A stretch of DNA of 64,000 bases from Cordilura impudica (taxonomy: Eukaryota > Arthropoda > Insecta > Diptera > Scathophagidae): contig OY821521.1 in assembly GCA_963682025.1 (NCBI GenBank), forward strand, positions 48,651,807-48,715,806, given 5' to 3'. Below, piece by piece: positions 32,896 to 43,899 of the stretch. The translations under genes were made by a program, and so were the position numbers. The notes beneath the pieces were generated by a model. The model was not told the DNA's origin, ran no database searches, and was given only the letters and a program-made list of their open reading frames with translations. Position 1 is the stretch's first letter. The number at the start of each line of letters is the position of its first letter.

Positions 32896-33039
32896 ACCCC
32901 CTCAAATCATCCGAATTAACCAAAACTCTGCACGAAGCCCAAATGACTGCAAGCTGTTATTAAAGTAAAAGCACAGAGATTAATACGAAGTAAAAGCTGT
33001 ACGGTATGAAAACTGATTCTTAACCACACTGCTCGTAGG

Positions 33040-33130
33040 CCTGACTTTAGGTGTGTGTTAAAGCGCTGACCAAAAAGTGTAAGTACGAGTGTATGTGAGA
33101 TAGATGCAGGTTCAAGTCTCACGGCCACCC
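33040..33130 (+). other. Possible tRNA-like (SINE head) sequence
   Basis: GGTTCAAGTCT at 33109 matches the RNA polymerase III B-box consensus. TTAAAGCGCTGAC about 45 bp upstream resembles the D-arm region of a long-variable-arm tRNA. The acceptor stem cannot be completed, so this is not called as a tRNA gene. It may be a SINE head inserted behind the Tc1 transposase. Confidence 0.25.
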
Positions 33131-33830
33131 TAAGTAGAAAAATTTCATATAATTATACAATTATCACAATGTCCAATAATTTGCTGATGAAGGCTGAAAT
33201 GCCAGAAACTATTCTGATTAAAAGGTACAGTGTAGTTATGAAGCTTAGAAATATGTGCTTTCTTCTTTTCTACCACGCATCATTGAAATCAAATTCGGTT
33301 TCTTTTTAATATATGTATGCTACCTTTACTAGTTCATTTAAAATGTACACTTTCTTTTGACGCTACGAAAATATAGTATTTTTAGTTTTTGAAATAAATT
33401 TTTTTAAGTGTAAAATTTTTGTCGCTATTATATCCTATATGACTATGTGATTAAGGCAACAATTTTTGACCTAGACCGATCGACTCACCGATCGAATAAC
33501 TTTCTGAGAATAACTTTCTGAGTCGATTTAACGATGTCCGTCTGTTCGTAATGCGTAATCAAATTACAGGTCGTAAATATGAATAAATTTAGATGAAATT
33601 TTGTATATAAGCTTCTAGCAGTCGTGGAATAAACGCTATTGAAACTGGTGAAAATCGGTTCATGTTCAGACCTAGTCCCCATACAAATTATTATATAAAT
33701 TAAATTATCATATAAATCTCAGTCAAATCCACTTATCAGTAGTCCAAAAACAAATCCAATATTACAATTCCTGGTCATAGCCCCAATATGAAGCTGGATC
33801 ACGACATTCACTTAAATCTATCAAAAAACA

Positions 33831-34605
33831 CGAGTGTTAAAACAGAGTGTTAATTTCGGAAGTGCCGAATTATTGATGCCCTCCACACAATCATTTCGAA
33901 TGTTTTACTTTTCATTTTTCATTTCTCATTTTTCATTTAAAATTTTTTATTTTTCATTTTTCATTTTAAATTTTTTATTTTTCATTTTCCATTTTTCATT
34001 TTTCATTTTTCATGTTCCATTTTCCATTTCTCATTTTCCATTTTTCATTTTCCATTTTCAATTTTTAATTTTTAATTTTCAATTTTTAATTTTTCATTTT
34101 CCATTTTCCACTTTTCATTTTCCATATTTCATTTTCATTTTTCATTTTTCATTTTTCATTTTTCATTTTTCATTTTTCATTTTTCATTTTTCATTTTTCA
34201 TTTTCCATTTCTCATTTTCCATTTTCGATTTTCAATTTTTCATTTTCCATTTTTCATTTTCCATTTTTCATCTTCCATATTTCAGTTTTAATTTTTCAAT
34301 TTCCATTTTTCAATTTTCAATTTTCAATTTTGATTTTTCATTTTCCATTTTTAATTTTTCGTTTTCCCTATTTCATTTTCCATTTTTCATTTTCCATTTT
34401 TCAATTTTAATTTTCCATTTTTTATTTTTCATTTTCCATTTTTCAATTTTCAATTTTCATTTTTCATTTTTCATTTTTAATTTTTTATGTTCCATTTTCC
34501 ATTTCTCATTTTCCATTTTTAATTTTTCATTTTTCATTTTCCATATTCCATTTTTAATTTTTAATTTTTAATTTTTAATTTTCCATTTTCCACTTTTCAT
34601 TTTTC

Positions 34606-34637
<32 letters not shown>

Positions 34638-34702
34638 AACATTTTACATTTTTAATTTTTCAATTTCCAATTTTAATTTTTCAATTTTCATTTTTCATTT
34701 TC

Positions 34703-34735
<33 letters not shown>

Positions 34736-35252
34736 TCCATTTTTCATTTTTGATTTTCCATTTTCCATTTTTTATTTTTATTAATTTTTGATTTTAACGA
34801 TAAAAAAATATGTGGTAAAACTTGCTTAGGCCAATATGACACGTGCAGTATTAATATACACACAACTGCAATGACTTCAACAATAAGAAGAATTACAACA
34901 TATACAACATATCATAAGAAAAACAACAAACACACTGAAAAATTTTATTTTTTCAGGAGTTTTTCAAAGTTTCATTCATATCTCGTGGCCCCTTTAACCG
35001 ATTTTGACGATTTTAAACAGCAACCCCTTTGGAATATTGGTAAACGATTTTATACAAAAACGAACCGTCTAGGTTGGATACTGACGGCGTGATCGTGATT
35101 TCCACAGACAGACGGACAGACGAACAGACGATCATCGCTAAATCACCTTTCCTTGTTATAATGATCGAGAAAATAAATGGTTTGGGGTCTTCCGTTACAA
35201 ACGGAATGACAAACCTATATATACCCTCCGCCTCTGAGCTGTGGTGGGTATA
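33831..35252 (-). mobile_element. Family D array-bearing element, copy 1
   Basis: Its full extent is defined by the family A sequence it interrupts. A possible ACA direct repeat (33828-33830 and 35253-35255) marks the target. One end carries GAGTGTTAATTTCGG...TGCCGAATTATTGATG with the hairpin motif and GCCCTCCAC. The other ends TATACCC...GTGGTGGGTATA and holds the GATCGTGATTTCCACAGACA and GACGGACAGACG modules. Between lies about 890 bp of ATTTTTC array. A copy in the opposite orientation is at 43900-46430. Confidence 0.8.
33903..34790. repeat. ATTTTTC minisatellite array inside family D copy 1
   Basis: Imperfect units ATTTTTC, ATTTTCC and ATTTTTA about 7-8 bp long. The 245-codon open frame across it (Phe/Ser/His/Ile only) arises because common unit pairs total 15 bp and avoid stops. 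It is not a gene. Confidence 0.95.
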
Positions 35253-35559
35253 ACAAAAATATTGCACAGATTTTTCTCAAAATTTTGGTTTGTATATGTT
35301 TTTTAAAAATAACTGACCTTATCAAATATGGTCAGGACCGGTTCATTTTTTGACCTAGGCCCCATATAAATATGAACTTTCTCATATCCGAAGCAAGAAA
35401 AAACTTGCCACTCAAATTTGGTTTATGTTTATTTTCTATATATTAATAGTTGGACCAAAGAAATAAGGTATTTAAACGGATGGTATAGGGTAACATATAG
35501 TCGGTTTATGTATATGTTTTTACAAAAAACAAGTGATCTTAATATTCTGACTTGTTTTT

Positions 35560-37442
35560 ATATGCCCCACCCCAGTGTACAGAGGGTATATATAAGTTTG
35601 TCATTCCGTTTGTAATAATTAGAAAAAAATTCTGGACCCCATAAAATATACATATTTGTAATCCTTATAACAAGCGGAATTGATATAGCGATGTCCGTCT
35701 GTCCGTCTGCGGAAATCACGATGACAACTTCAATCGGGCAGCTAGGGTGCTCGTTTGCATAACAAATGATTCATTGACTTTCTGAGAAGTTTGCTATTTA
35801 AAATCGTCCAAAGCGGTTGAATAGGGCCCGAGAGCGGAATGAAGAACTAAAAAAGTCTTGAAAAATCTGATTTTCTATGTCGTTCTTGTCACGATCACGC
35901 CCTAAAGAGGATAGCTATGGTGATCATTTTTAGTGAGAATGATTCACCAAGATCATAGTAAGTGTTCTGTTTCAAAAATCATTAAAATCGGTGAAACAGT
36001 TCCAGGGAAATCTCTGAAAATGTAAAAAAATGAAAAATATGATGTTTCTATATTGTTCTTGTTGTTATTCTAAATGTTGTATTGTTGTCATAGCTGGACT
36101 TGTTGTTTTTGTGGTCGTTGTGGTAATAATATTATAAAAACTAACCCTTTGTACATTTTGTTTCAACTCTGGTAGAATAATTTTAAATTTTCGATTGTTT
36201 TGGCATCATTTTTGTCATCGCCACGAGCCTGCCTGCAAAGTTTCAGATCGATTGGGTCACAGGAAAAATCAATCCAAAATTTTGTCGACAAGCAGACACT
36301 ACGAGTTAATATAATGGGAGTAAAAATTCACCAACATCTAAAGTAAATAATGTTAAACTACCTGGTTGTTAATAAAAAAAAAAAACAATGTAAATTTATC
36401 AAACAAAATTATATGTATTAATTTATTTGAAGAAAAACACAAAAATAACTTTTGATGTGTTGTATTTTTTGTGTGTAATATTTATATTAAATAAAAAAAT
36501 AATATATATATATTCTATACACGTATATTCATAATAACAGCATGTTAGAAATAAATCGGTATATTATTTTATTTAATAAAATTCTCCAATATGTATTTTG
36601 TTTTAGGGAAAATACATTTCTTTTGTATTAACAAACAGAGTGTCACTTCATTTTGCTCAGTGTTACTATGCCACAGTAGATGCCGCCACAATTTTTGTTC
36701 TTTGTAATAGTTATTTCTATTTTAACATGAATGTCAGCATTTTCAATTAGACACCAAACACAACAATGTTAGGACTATACACAGGGCTGGTCTTTTATTT
36801 CATACGTTTTTTCATTAGTATTTATACAAGTATGACCATAAGTTTTGCATATTAACTTTTTGTTGTGTTTACAAAATACCGAGTTACCGAGTTCGTCAAT
36901 GGTTTTTTTTTTTTTTTGCTTTCAAAACAGTTCTCCATAGTTATATAAAATTATTATTCTGCTTTACCTACAAAATATCTGATTGCGATTACATTTAATT
37001 TTTAAAAATTCTTTATAATTACTAAAGAATTACTATTGACATAAATACAAATTTGCACCTTTTAAATTTTCCATTAAAATTTAAGAAAATATCAATTCTA
37101 AAAATTGGAATTCAGATTTCCAATTATAAATTAGAAAATATCAATTGAATTTCAGAAAATCACATTAAAACGTCGGAAATAATAACTTGAAATTTAGAAG
37201 ACTTCAATTGAAATTTTAAAATAAAAATTTTTTTCTTTAAACCCAAATTGAAACTCAGAAACACCAAATATGTTTACATATATAAAAAATCAACTGAAAT
37301 TAAAAAAAAAATATTGCGATTGAGTAGACATTAATACCATTTCAGGATAAGAAGATATTAATTTAAATTCAATGAAGTTTAGAAAACCTCAAATGATATT
37401 TAAGAATTGCGAACAAAAAAATTGTTACATAAATAAAGCGCA
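35560..37442 (+). mobile_element. Family C long repeat, copy 1
   Basis: Begins near ATGCCCCACCCCAGTGTACA and GAGGGTATATATAAGTTTGT. It carries TGTCCGTCTGTCCGTC, CACGATCACGCCC and CAGATCGATTGGGTCAC, and ends near AATTGTTACATAAATAAA. It is collinear with 60750-63166 for about 1.85 kb. Non-coding. Its start module is the same as one end of family D. Confidence 0.75.
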
Positions 37443-37694
37443 ATTTTATTTATTTATTTATTTAAATTTGGTATCCTGTTCAACAAGACATGAAATCTTC
37501 AAAACAGAACAGGTTTAAATATGTTAGTTGGAGTTTGATTTACAATACAACTTAACATTACTGTGACAATATTAAATATTAATAATAAAAAATAAAATAT
37601 TGAGTTATATACAAATAATAGATATTTATAAGTGGCATATATAATTTAAAAAACAAATAAAAAGTATACAGTAAAAATTTTCAATATATATTTG

Positions 37695-37955
37695 TTAACA
37701 GCAAGTTAGTATATGTGCATTGTAAAAAAATAAAAATTTTCTAAATGTATTGTTGTAAAATTTTCTTTTTGAAAATTGAGCCGTTGCTGATTCCTTTAAT
37801 TGTAGAAGGTAAACCATTCCAAAGACGTGCTGCATGTATGAAAAACTGTCATTCAGATACCAACGTATCTGTATTCGTAACATCGAATACGTTTTACCAC
37901 AGGCAGCAGCGACATGGTCTGACCAAGTCAATGTTTTATTAAAGATAACACCCAA
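37695..37955 (-). pseudogene. LINE ORF2 C-terminal part
   Basis: Reads MGVIFNKTLTWSDHVAAACG then KTYSMLRIQIRWYLNDSF, matching the thumb block (LGVxxDxxLTWxxHV) after a frame change from the main RT frame. The later part is shifted. The normal (A)RLWNGLPxxI block is visible only in another frame. Ends at 37695. Confidence 0.7.
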
Positions 37956-37993
37956 ATTTTTTGCTCGTTCAACGATTTAAATTTGTTGATCAT

Positions 37994-38848
37994 TTATATA
38001 TATATATGTTTTAGATTGTCTGAGATTCTTGTCAATCTGTTACGCACCAAAATACACTTTGTTTTTTGTGGATTGAGACTCAGTCCATTTGCAGCTGCCC
38101 AACGAGAAACACGTTCTAAGTCATCATTCAAATTTCTACTGCAATCTTCAATTTTTTCTTTCTTGCTGCTAATATATAGCTGTACGTCATCAGCATACAT
38201 TCTTATATTGCAGTGAATTAACTGTTTAGGTAGATCAGAAGCATAAATTGAGAAAAGGAGGGGACCAAGAATAGAACCCTGTGGTACACCTCTTACCAAA
38301 GGAAGGAACGTCGATGCAATTTTATTAGTTTCTATGCATTGCGAACGATTTACTAGGTAAGACTTCATAAGTGCAACAGAAGTTGGTGAAAAGTGCATAA
38401 TGTTCTTAAGCTTTTGTAGCAAAACTGTGTGATCCACCGTATCGAAAGCTTTTGAATGGTCTAACAGCACTAATATTACCACGCGGCCATCATCAATATC
38501 TCTCCTTATATCTTCTGTTACATAAGCTAAAGCTGTAATACAGCTGTGTTTGGCACGAAACCCAGATTGACGGTCGGTAAGCAGGTTATTATCATTTATG
38601 AAGGACGTTATTTGACAATGAAGGATCCGTTCAAATGCCTTCGACAGATATGGTAATATAGCTATGGGCCGATATTCAGTTGCCGACTTTGGTACAGGTA
38701 AGATCTTAGCTTGTTTCCATCGTTGGGGAAAATCACTCACCGTAATTATTTTATTAAAAATGTGCGTGATATACGGCAAAATGCAGGAAAGCAGCATTTT
38801 TAGAAAAGTAGGGTGAATACCGTCAATTCCTATTGCATTAGACTTCAT
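37994..38848 (-). CDS. LINE reverse transcriptase, long open frame
   Basis: 284 codons open, and open upstream of the first Met for about 20 more codons. Blocks in order are KSNAIGIDGIHPTFLK, YRPIAILPYLSKAFERIL, RQSGFRAKHSCITAL, ILVLLDHSKAFDTVDH (catalytic Asp), RGVPQGSILGPLLFSIYASD and MYADDVQLYIS (38186-38197). Then comes LSLNPQKTKCILV. All catalytic RT residues are intact. It is the best preserved transposon protein in the window. GVPQGSILGPLLF places it among jockey/CR1-like LINEs. It ends in a stop just before the thumb, so the protein is still incomplete. It is a relic of a recent insertion rather than an active gene. Confidence 0.85.
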   Translation of the reverse strand: MKSNAIGIDGIHPTFLKMLLSCILPYITHIFNKIITVSDFPQRWKQAKILPVPKSATEYRPIAILPYLSKAFERILHCQITSFINDNNLLTDRQSGFRAKHSCITALAYVTEDIRRDIDDGRVVILVLLDHSKAFDTVDHTVLLQKLKNIMHFSPTSVALMKSYLVNRSQCIETNKIASTFLPLVRGVPQGSILGPLLFSIYASDLPKQLIHCNIRMYADDVQLYISSKKEKIEDCSRNLNDDLERVSRWAAANGLSLNPQKTKCILVRNRLTRISDNLKHIYI

Positions 38849-38983
38849 AGATTGACAGCTCTTAAGTACATCGAAGGGACTAACGCAGTCAAATGAAAAA
38901 AGGGTTTGTGGGACATTGGAATATTAATAAAATTCTGGTTAATTTTATTAATTTTTATGAGAATGATATTTACACATTATTTT

Positions 38984-39739
38984 TCTGTGGTTTTCTGGAA
39001 TAACAGCGTATGTCAATTTTTGTCAGTTTTGAGTTAACAATGCCAAATATATTAGTTTTTAACGCTCTTTACATGTGTTAAATAAAAAAAAAATATTGAC
39101 TATTTCTGGGTTTTTCTTTAAATAACGACGTAACTTAAATGTTTATTAAATTAATTTGCAGCACTAACGACGTATATCAACCTACGTTTGATCGCTGACA
39201 AATTATTTTGTCAGAAAACGACATATGGCGATATACGTTGTTATTAAAAAAAAAATGCAAAATAATTTTCGATTATTTTTCAGTTTATAACCACTTATAA
39301 AAACTTGTGTGTTTATTTCTGTTATTTTTTGTCACTATTATTCTTGATCCGTTGTTCTATTCTCATCCTAAGTCCAACTTTTTGTTGGCGAACAAAAAAA
39401 TCCATATTTCAAGCAACAACAATTTATGTCTACATGGCTGGTTGCATTGGTAGTTTTCTTTTTGAAAGAAAACGACGTTTGTCGACATAAGTTGTTTTAT
39501 CTGCACACACTTTAAGTGTTATTTACATAGTGTTTTTTCGTCCTTCTCTGGGAGCTATTCCTCTGAAGATTTTTGACTCGAAATTTTATATAAAGTACTT
39601 ATTGCCCTTATCTACAAGACTCTTAAATAAAAAGCTCTAAAATCTTTATATCGAGCCCACAATTTCAAATATAACGTTTTTTGGCTCCCCTGAACATTTT
39701 GATTTTATGACATACGCGGTTATTCTAGAAAATCACAGT
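38984..39739. mobile_element. MITE with 30-bp terminal inverted repeats, copy 2 (family H)
   Basis: Same ends as 13073-13840 (TCTGTGGTTTTCTGGAATAA and its complement, here ending TTCTAGAAAATCACAGT). Same internal landmarks, such as ACGACGTAACTTAAATGTTT. The outer right end has two substitutions, and no clear TA duplication is visible. Confidence 0.85.
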
Positions 39740-40027
39740 TTTCACAATTTTTTTTGGATGTAAATTTTAAGTTTTTCAGAAAATAAAGATAACAAATTAT
39801 TTTATTTAAAATTTTTGGGACATTTGGTTTTTTGAGTTTGAATCAGAGTTCATAATGACTTCAAAATTTGAGTAATGTGAGAGAGCTGTATATACCAACT
39901 TTTTGAATAAACAAAAATCCAGATCAAACCAAAGAATTTGCTGAAATAATTTGGTATTAAGTTTAACAAATTTTTTACTTTTTCAAATACCTATTTTGTT
40001 TACATTTATTATCAATACTCAAAACGA
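39740..40027. other. AT-rich non-coding stretch
   Basis: Nothing recognised between the MITE and the family D fragment. Confidence 0.5.
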
Positions 40028-40085
40028 GGTGGAGGGTATCAAATATTCGGCACAGTCGAATTTACCACTCTTATTTGTTTTTTTT
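40028..40085 (+). repeat. Solo terminal fragment of family D
   Basis: GGTGGAGGGTATCAAATATT, CGGCACAGTCGAATTTACCA, CTCTTATTTG: the hairpin end of family D without array or opposite end. It ends in a poly-T run, as does the end of family D copy 2. Confidence 0.7.
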
Positions 40086-40198
40086 TTTTTTATAAATTTG
40101 AAGATAAGTGGATAGATATAGTTTTCAATATTCATAAAATATTGAATTAAATTGTATTGTAAAATATCAAATAAAATTGAAAATATAATACAGTACAT

Positions 40199-40226
40199 GT
40201 TCACTTTCTTTTGACACTCACAGTAC
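40199..40226 (-). repeat. Orphan Tc1 terminal inverted repeat
   Basis: TTCACTTTCTTTTGACACTC then ACAGTA is the inverse of the outer left terminal repeat at 31821. It could be the displaced right end of the Tc1 element at 31821-33367, or a solo remnant. Confidence 0.6.
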
Positions 40227-41636
40227 ATACAATTTTCGAGAATTTTTTTCTCAAATGCCCAAAATTTGCTTAAAACCTAATTGGAGCATTTGTTGAGTGT
40301 TCAAGCGTAGCCGAATACAAAAAAGAAAAAATTAACTCAAAAGTAATTTAAATAATATTTTTTTTTTTGCGAAATAAAGTGTTTCCCCTTATCACTTTAA
40401 GTAATTTTGGGTATAATTTTTTTCCAACATTCTTTTGTTTATTTATTTTTTTAGATATCAGTTCTTTGTGGGTTCTTTAACTTCCTTTAATTATAAAATG
40501 TGATTTAGAATTGTGAAATATTTGTATAGTATTATTATAATTTCAATGCCAAATGGGTCTTTGGCTTAGTTCTTCTATTTTTTATTTTTTTTGTTTTGTT
40601 TATATTTATGTTGTTGTATTTTTTTTTTATTCATTTTTTTTTTATTTTTTTTTTTTTGTTTGCACCCGCAAATGTTTGAGTGTTGAAAACAATTTTACAA
40701 TAAATTTTGCGATTATAAACGAAATATAATTTAACAAAAACAAAACTCTTATTATGGATGTCATCCCCCACCATTTGCACTGTACAGCATTAGCATTAAC
40801 AAGCTGTATGAAATTACAGAGCATTTGTTTAATGTTGATGGTGATTTATCAAAAAAAAAAAATTATTTAGATTTTAATGTTAAATATTATGATAAATTTG
40901 AAAAATAAAAATAAATAAAGATTTTAGCCTTGTGTGATAATAATTGCACATTATTTGTGTGTTTATTTTATAAATCATATTTGGTTTTAAATAATCATCT
41001 CTAGTGGTACTCGTAAGTAGAGGAAAATATTCAAGCGGAACATTTTAAGCTTTTGTTGCTCTATCAACGAATTATAAAATCACTTCAATGAGATATTTAG
41101 CATTGCAAATGTTCATAATTTAATCTTTCATATTTTCAAATTTTCAGTTGCAACCAAATGCAGCAGTCTCGTTTTAATTCAACCCTAAATTGTATTGATT
41201 ATCATTTAGTAATTGATGTAGTAAAAGCCACATTGATTTGTGTTAAGCGGTAAATTTATTTTGTACATCGCATATTAATGCAACTATGCCGGATATTCTG
41301 GTATTCTGGGAATTTTAAAAACATTTATAAATTGATAAAGAGCAAATTAAGTACATGAATATGTAAGTATGCATATTTAAATGGCATCAACAGCGAAAAA
41401 CCACAAATCACATTTCATAAATTCCATTTTAAAACAAAATGAATTAAGCGCGTGGTAAAATTTACACAAACTGTTTTTAAAATTCTTTAAATGTTTAAGA
41501 TAAAATTTATCAAAAAATAAGTAAAACAACTTAGCCGTAGTTCTCTAAAATAGTTTAACAGCCAACCATAGTGCGTGAGGTAATTAATGAAGTAAAGACT
41601 TGTCCAAATATGAGCAAATTAAAATGATATTAAGTG
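40227..41636. other. AT-rich non-coding stretch
   Basis: Long T runs at 40620-40660 and A/T-rich single-copy-looking DNA. No gene recognised. The 60-codon minus-strand frame at 40642-40824 has no motif. Confidence 0.5.
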
Positions 41637-42719
41637 GTTTAACTCATATTCTCTGTCTGTCTCTCTGTCTGTCTGCCATGGGTGGACCCCATTCCCCCCC
41701 TTATCCAATTTACCTGAAATTTGGCCCATAGTCTTGTCGTGACTACAGATTAATTTTGGGGTAGTCACGCACAGTCACGCGTGGTCACGCATAGTCACGG
41801 AGTGATCTAAACGTCATTTCCTCTCATCCGATCGATCTCAAACTTGGTCCATACATTTGCTGTGAAAAAAGATTAACTTTGACTTAGTCACGCGCAGTCA
41901 CGCATGGTCACGCACAGTCACGGAGTGATCTAAATGTCATTTCCCCTCATCCGACCAAGCTCAAACTTGGTCCATACACTTGCTGTGAAAAAAGATTAAC
42001 TTTGACTTAGTCACGCATAGTCACGCATGGTCACGCACAGTCACGGAGTGATCTAAACGTAATTTCCCCTCGTCCGATCGATCTCAAACTTTGTCCATAC
42101 ACTTGCTGTGAATAAAGATTAACTTTGACTTAGTCACGCGCAGTCACGCATGGTCACGCATGGTCACGCACAGTCACGGAGTGATCTCAATGTCATTTCC
42201 CCTCATCCGATCAAGCTTAAACTTGGTCCATACACTTTCTGTGAAAAAAGATTAACTTTGACTTAGTCACGCACAGTCACACGTGGTCACGCATAGTCAC
42301 GGGGTGATCTAAATGTCATTTACCCTCATCCGATCGATATAAAACTTGGTCCATACAATTGCTGTGAAAAAAAGATTAACTTTTACTTACTCACGCACAG
42401 TCACGCGTGGTCACACACAGTCACGGAGTATTTAAAACCCATTTTCCCTTATCCAATCGATCTAATACTTGGTTGATAGACTTGCTATGAAAAAAAGATT
42501 AACTTTGACATACTCAAAAACAGTCACGGAGAGATTAAAACCCCCAATTCCCCTCATCTGATGGATCTGAAACTCTGTCCATAGACTTGTTGTGGCCAAA
42601 GATTAATTTTAAGATAGTCACACACAGTCACGCACAGTCACGGAGATATTAAAAACTCATATGCATAAGGAAAGAAAGAGTTTTAATAAAAACTTTGTTT
42701 TTATGGGTTAGATTATTAA
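41637..42719 (+). mobile_element. Family E minisatellite-carrying element, copy 2
   Basis: Same ends as copy 1 (TTTAACTCATATTCTCTGTC; hairpin ATAAAAACTTTGTTTTTAT; GGGTTAGATTATT). It holds about eight units, each with CACGGAGTGATCTAAA, ATCCGATCGATCTCAAACTT and a nested 10-bp subrepeat AGTCACGCAC/AGTCACGCAT. Terminal units are more diverged than central ones. Confidence 0.85.
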
Positions 42720-42782
42720 GCCCATTAGAACTTGAAATTGTAAAAAATTACATAAAATTTTTTTTATTCAAAGGATTAATAC

Positions 42783-42945
42783 ATGGCATTTGAAAATGAT
42801 TTTAGGCTGTTCTTGACGAAGCGTATTTTGGACTTTAAATTTTGGGCCATTTTTTGGAGCATTGCTGGCCGTATATCACGAATAACAGGGACAATGTTGG
42901 TCTACAAGGCATCAATTGTTGCAGGTTTATCAGCACAACTGCAAC
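42783..42945 (-). pseudogene. Mariner-type transposase C-terminal fragment
   Basis: The minus-strand reading contains KPATIDAL, a stop, then TNIVPVIRDIRPAMLQKMAQ and NLKSKIRFVKNS, ending MY and TAA at 42783-42785. This resembles the last 50 residues of mariner-superfamily transposases (PxTIxxLxxNIxxxIxxIxPxxLxxVxxN). The upstream part is unreadable. The 116-codon plus-strand ORF over it is a shadow. Confidence 0.6.
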
Positions 42946-43899
42946 TGCTTATCATTAAAGAGTCACAACCTGATAACTTTTGTAAAAGCCATAACCAGGT
43001 CACGCTATTGATTTGGTGTTTAAATTTTTTTTATAATATCGCCATATATGAATGCAAGAAGTGGGGTTTTCTATACAAGAGAGGATTACTATCATTTCCC
43101 ACTGGGCTTATTAATCAATTGTGTAATCTCTAAAGCGTAAAATTTGAAAATTAAGTGGTTTTTTTAACAGATAATCCCTGATTTTTTTTTAACAGCCAAA
43201 ACCCCATGGTTAACTCAAAATAAATAAATTCGTTTAAGCTCCTTAATTTCTACAACCAATCAGTGGCAATCCAGTGACCGCATATATCATGGCCAGTTAC
43301 ACCACAAAATTCCCATGAAGTACCCTGAAGGATAATCAACAATAATATATCATTTTAATATTTGTAAATAAACATTATCATCTCATAAATATATGAATGT
43401 CATATTTGAATTTATATTAAGAGAAGAAAAAAAATCTGTTAATAAAACGTATAATTTTGCTTAACAATGGTTATTTAATGTTTATTTATACAAAAATATA
43501 CATCTGGGATTATTTACGCACTGTAAAATACTCACACACACACACCCGCACACTTCAGCAAAATTATTTATGCGTATTTAAGAAAGTAAATGCAGATGGA
43601 AATATGTGCGAGTATGTATGTATGTGTATTTAAATATGACAACAGCTTTAAGTACTTTTATTGTTTATGGCTTTCCTTTTGTTAGCAACAGCATTATTTT
43701 AAATAAAACAACTATAAAATCAGGTAAACAATGGATTGTTATTTAATAGATTTATGCTCGACATTAAGGATCATAAAAGAAAAAATAATTTAAAAAATAA
43801 AAATTTTAAAATTTGTTTTTGAAAAAAAAAAATTAAAATGTGATTGTTAAACTTTTCTGCTGGATCGTTATTATTAAATAGATAAACAAATATTTTTAT
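42946..43899. other. AT-rich stretch with short CA repeat
   Basis: A CACACACACACAC run at about 43532-43545 and GTATGTATGTATGTG near 43613. The part to about 43140 may be the upstream part of the mariner fragment but cannot be read. No gene. Confidence 0.45.

Larger units (their letters stand above)
31821..33367 (+). mobile_element. Tc1-like transposon with two direct repeats at the left end
   Basis: Left outer terminal repeat CTGTGAGCATCAAAAAAAAG at 31821 is followed about 180 bp later by a related inner repeat CGTAGCATCGAAAAAAGTAC at 32003. On the right the inner counterpart CTTTCTTTTGACGCTACG (33350-33367) is the inverse of the inner left one. This is the IR/DR layout of Minos-, S- or Sleeping-Beauty-type Tc1 elements. 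The outer right repeat is not where expected. A matching TIR stands at 40199-40226. The transposase is broken. Confidence 0.7.
33429..35505 (+). mobile_element. Family A element, copy 5, split by a family D element
   Basis: The 5' half (33429-33830) breaks off at CTATCAAAAAACA, and the 3' half resumes at ACAAAAATATTGCACAG (35253), exactly as in uninterrupted copies. The 1.42 kb between is a family D element. The 3' hairpin is cut at 35500-35505, so the CTTACTTGTT end is missing. Confidence 0.8.
37443..38925 (-). mobile_element. 5'-truncated LINE inserted at the end of family C copy 1
   Basis: Minus-strand element encoding a reverse transcriptase, with an AAATAAATAAATAAAAT tail at 37443-37467. 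It abuts the family C end, which continues differently in the other copy. The 5' end is near 38925, within the region just before the RT. The endonuclease is missing. Confidence 0.8.

Noticed and set aside
33834..34571. 245-codon ORF rich in Phe, Ser, His and Ile
   Set aside because: It is the ATTTTTC minisatellite read in one frame. The composition comes from the repeat, and the opposite-orientation array gives similar peptides.
41760..42430. Regular direct repeats that look at first like a CRISPR array
   Set aside because: Units of ~110-130 bp with 10-bp subrepeats and no unique spacers, in eukaryotic DNA with LINEs. It is a minisatellite inside family E.
42783..43133. 116-codon plus-strand ORF
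   Set aside because: The opposite strand encodes a recognisable mariner-type C-terminal fragment. The plus frame is a shadow.
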